Origin: Hydra vulgaris
Taxonomy: Eukaryota > Cnidaria > Hydrozoa > Anthoathecata > Hydridae
Direction of reading: 5' to 3'
Length of the DNA stretch: 64,000 bases
NCBI RefSeq assembly: GCF_038396675.1
Contig: NC_088922.1
Coordinates: forward strand, 8,311,501-8,375,500
The notes under the pieces were generated by a model that saw nothing but the letters and a program-made list of their open reading frames with translations, searched no databases and was not told the origin of the DNA. The position numbers and the translations under genes are program-made. Positions 62,246 to 64,000 of the stretch are shown piece by piece. Within the stretch, counting starts at the first letter, position 1. Each line of letters begins with the position of its first letter.

Positions 62246-62665
62246 ATGACCAACTCAAACACAACAAAATCCGAAGGTAAAATATATAATTTAGAAACCA
62301 AACTCATTGATATTCCTATCAAAATTAACGCTTTATTGAAAATTTGGAACGATCATGTCAATGTTAGAGACACTAACGGAAACTATACACAAAAAAAAAT
62401 GACCTTAGAAGGTTTTGTAGAAGTTTTTAGACTTGCCATTATAGGAGCGTATGGAAGTATAGCAACAAAATTCCTTTACGTTTATGGAACAGGTATAGGT
62501 GTCTAACATAAGGAAATCTTTACAAGTTTTTATCAAATTTTTTTTCCGAATACAAGTCAAAGAAAATATTATCGATTTACTTTAAAGAACATACCATTAT
62601 TATCTTTACCAATACCTTTTTTTAATGTTGAACAAATCATATGGCCCAAAAACAAAAATTGTTAG
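62246..62665 (+). CDS. Candidate virion protein 2 (one in-frame stop)
   Basis: ATG at 62246 is open to TAA at 62504-62506. The same frame continues to TAG at 62663-62665, which lies inside the fold-back at 62656-62716. The first part has IYNLETKLIDIPIKINALLK and TLEGFVEVFRLAIIGAYG. The second has YQIFFPNTSQRKYYRFTLKN. It may be the N-terminal part of the capsid protein that follows, separated by the fold-back, or a gene of its own. Function unknown; a structural role is inferred only from position. Confidence 0.4.
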
Positions 62666-62716
62666 GTAGTTGATAGTTTATACTGAAAGTATAAACTATC
62701 AACTACCTAACAATTT
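62656..62716. repeat. Perfect fold-back, 29-bp arms, at the start of the capsid-type gene
   Basis: The 29 bases ending ...GATAGTTTATACT are followed after 3 bases (GAA) by their exact reverse complement. The right arm is in the reading frame of the next gene (INYQLPNNLL), so the left arm is the inverted copy. It displaces the true start of that gene. Confidence 0.95.
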
Positions 62717-63938
62717 ACTCAAATTAAATTTAAACAATATCACTTTTTCTGATTTTGTCTATGAAGGATCTTATCGTTATACTTACAATAAACTAATAAC
62801 AAGTCAAGAATATGAAATCGCTTCTTACATTCCTAAAGACGGTTTAAATAATTATTACACTTTTTGGTGTTTGCCGTCCTTTGAAAGACAATTATCATCA
62901 CCGATACAAATAAGTAAAGCCTTAATTAATTCAAATAACTCTCTGTATTTTGAAATGAAAACAAATTATATTTCTCCATATCATCGACAACTTGGAACAT
63001 CTATTACTTTTCAAACTTTACCTTCCAATTTGCCTGACGATATTTATAAATTAATTTCAGCAAATTTGAGTTTAATAGGGAAATATAACGCGGAAACATT
63101 TATTGAAATTTTGCTATATTGCGAACAAACCAAACCCATTTTTTCAAATACCATAAAAGTACCTCTTGTCAGAACAAGTACTTTAAAAAGAGCTACTACA
63201 CCGACTCATAAAACATGGTTAAATAGTGTCAAAGCTATATTACAAGGAAATAATCTAGCAAAATTGGTATTTTATTGCACTTCGCTTAACGGTGAATTCA
63301 TTTATCAAAAAAAGAGCGATGGTACGATTATACAATCTTGGACAGTCAGTTTGCCTTTAAAAAATATCATTTTAAAAATGTATCAACCTGTTGGAAACAA
63401 TCCTAAACCTTATATTTTACTTTTACAAAGAGATCAATACAGTTTAACTCAACAAATCAATCCCTTTGTTATGCAAGTGGATCAAAATATGCCCAACACC
63501 ATGTCACTCGATTTTAAAATTCAAAAAAAAAGACTCGCTTTCTTAAGATGTGCTCTTGTACAAATTTGTAATTTTAATAACACCATTTTCAATTTTCCTT
63601 TTACTACAGACGCTTACATTTTTATCAAATGCGATCAAGCTGTAAATTGTAGAATGTATATGAACAAAATTTATGTTCCCGGTATTGTTGCTTTTTTCAA
63701 TTTATTAGACTACACCAATTCTACTCAAGTAACCACCAATATTGATTTTACAAAAAATCGTAATACTTCTATTCAAGGACAATTATCCACCTTTGATATC
63801 AACGATGTAGACGATTGGAAACAAACAAGATGGTTGTTTCTCAATTCAAAATCTGAACCGCTTACCTTTAATAATCTTAGTTCTACTGTTTTTTTTAATC
63901 CTACGTTAAAGATTCAAATGGTTCCGTTTTACAATTAA
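62688..63938 (+). CDS. Candidate major capsid protein (start lost to a fold-back)
   Basis: An open frame of over 410 codons ends at TAA 63936-63938. It is the longest intact virion-type gene. The open frame can be extended to a TTG at 62670 inside the fold-back; the first residues there are produced by the inverted copy, so the genuine start is missing. The sequence is beta-rich with many Asn, Pro and aromatic residues (YYTFWCLPSFERQLSSP; RQLGTSITFQTLPSNLP; AYIFIKCDQAVNCRMYM; TLKIQMVPFYN). Size, composition and position downstream of the integrase fit a double-jelly-roll major capsid protein, but I cannot confirm the fold by eye. No in-frame stop occurs in this stretch, unlike most neighbours. 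Confidence 0.5.
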   Translation, partial: SINYQLPNNLLKLNLNNITFSDFVYEGSYRYTYNKLITSQEYEIASYIPKDGLNNYYTFWCLPSFERQLSSPIQISKALINSNNSLYFEMKTNYISPYHRQLGTSITFQTLPSNLPDDIYKLISANLSLIGKYNAETFIEILLYCEQTKPIFSNTIKVPLVRTSTLKRATTPTHKTWLNSVKAILQGNNLAKLVFYCTSLNGEFIYQKKSDGTIIQSWTVSLPLKNIILKMYQPVGNNPKPYILLLQRDQYSLTQQINPFVMQVDQNMPNTMSLDFKIQKKRLAFLRCALVQICNFNNTIFNFPFTTDAYIFIKCDQAVNCRMYMNKIYVPGIVAFFNLLDYTNSTQVTTNIDFTKNRNTSIQGQLSTFDINDVDDWKQTRWLFLNSKSEPLTFNNLSSTVFFNPTLKIQMVPFYN

Positions 63939-64000
63939 CTAGTTTGATTAGTATAAAATAATGTCTTTTATTTTTTATTATGATTAAGAAAATATAAAAA

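Larger units (their letters stand above)
27547..64000. mobile_element. Polinton/adintovirus-like element (left part; right end beyond window)
   Basis: The stretch is packed with genes and carries the family's hallmark set: family B DNA polymerase of the protein-primed type, retroviral-type integrase, adenain-type cysteine protease and large candidate capsid proteins. It also has a PIF1-type helicase, a dUTPase and many small genes. Gene density, short gaps and strand-coherent blocks differ sharply from the host DNA to the left. No packaging ATPase with a Walker motif was found, and no terminal inverted repeat can be paired. At over 36 kb it is long for a Polinton. Numerous stops and frame shifts suggest an integrated, decaying copy, or a copy with unpolished sequence. 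Confidence 0.85.

Noticed and set aside
28497..62506. Reassigned genetic code (TAA as Gln) for the whole element
   Set aside because: Many intact genes end with TAA directly before T-rich spacers, and dUTPase and several acidic-tailed proteins end naturally at TAA. TGA and TAG also interrupt frames. Kept only as one hypothesis in the findings.

Overview
The window looks like a piece of a Hydra-like cnidarian genome, though I infer this from gene content and composition and not from a search. The DNA is very AT-rich, host exons are short with canonical GT..AG borders, and the left part holds relics typical of cnidarian genomes: hAT fragments, tRNA-derived SINEs, a DUF4806-type gene and a tyrosine-recombinase exon.

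From 1 to about 27.5 kb is ordinary host DNA. On the minus strand, 10.5-3.3 kb carries a serine/threonine kinase exon, a chain of small exons, a SET-domain block, a thrice-repeated two-exon module and a Crypton-like tyrosine-recombinase exon. They could be one fused gene or neighbouring genes, and several exons look damaged. A DUF4806 gene lies at 13.6-14.8 kb. The rest is intergenic DNA with transposon remnants, fold-back hairpins and a long TA microsatellite at 26.5-26.8 kb.

From about 27.5 kb to the window end (36 kb, right end not reached) lies a densely packed virus-like element of the Polinton/Maverick-adintovirus kind. It carries an adenain-type cysteine protease, a protein-primed family B DNA polymerase with an embedded HNH-like zinc motif, a retroviral-type (DDE) integrase, a PIF1-type helicase, a dUTPase, a DEDD-type exonuclease candidate, small basic core-type proteins and large candidate capsid proteins. 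Genes form strand-coherent blocks: minus 27.5-34.0 kb, mixed 34-43 kb around a repeat-bearing divergent gap, and plus 43.1-64 kb.

The most striking content is a set of proteins resembling death-receptor and TNF-receptor signalling adaptors. These are a DED protein with PPxY and LPxY motifs, a zinc-finger/coiled-coil/TRAF-C protein, two adjacent death-domain proteins, a second TRAF-C protein and a third death-domain protein. Together they suggest a virus that interferes with, or rewires, apoptosis and NF-kB-type signalling in its cnidarian host.

Almost every small gene is preceded by a pyrimidine tract and AG, then a short conserved leader (ATTACATAATAAAAAATG or close), which looks like a splice or trans-splice acceptor. 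At least three genes contain short spliceosomal introns. Other genes have a TATA box about 25-75 bp upstream of ATG. Many element genes are broken by single-base shifts in homopolymers and by in-frame stops that are overwhelmingly TAA. The copy as read is therefore probably not fully functional, unless the breaks are assembly errors.
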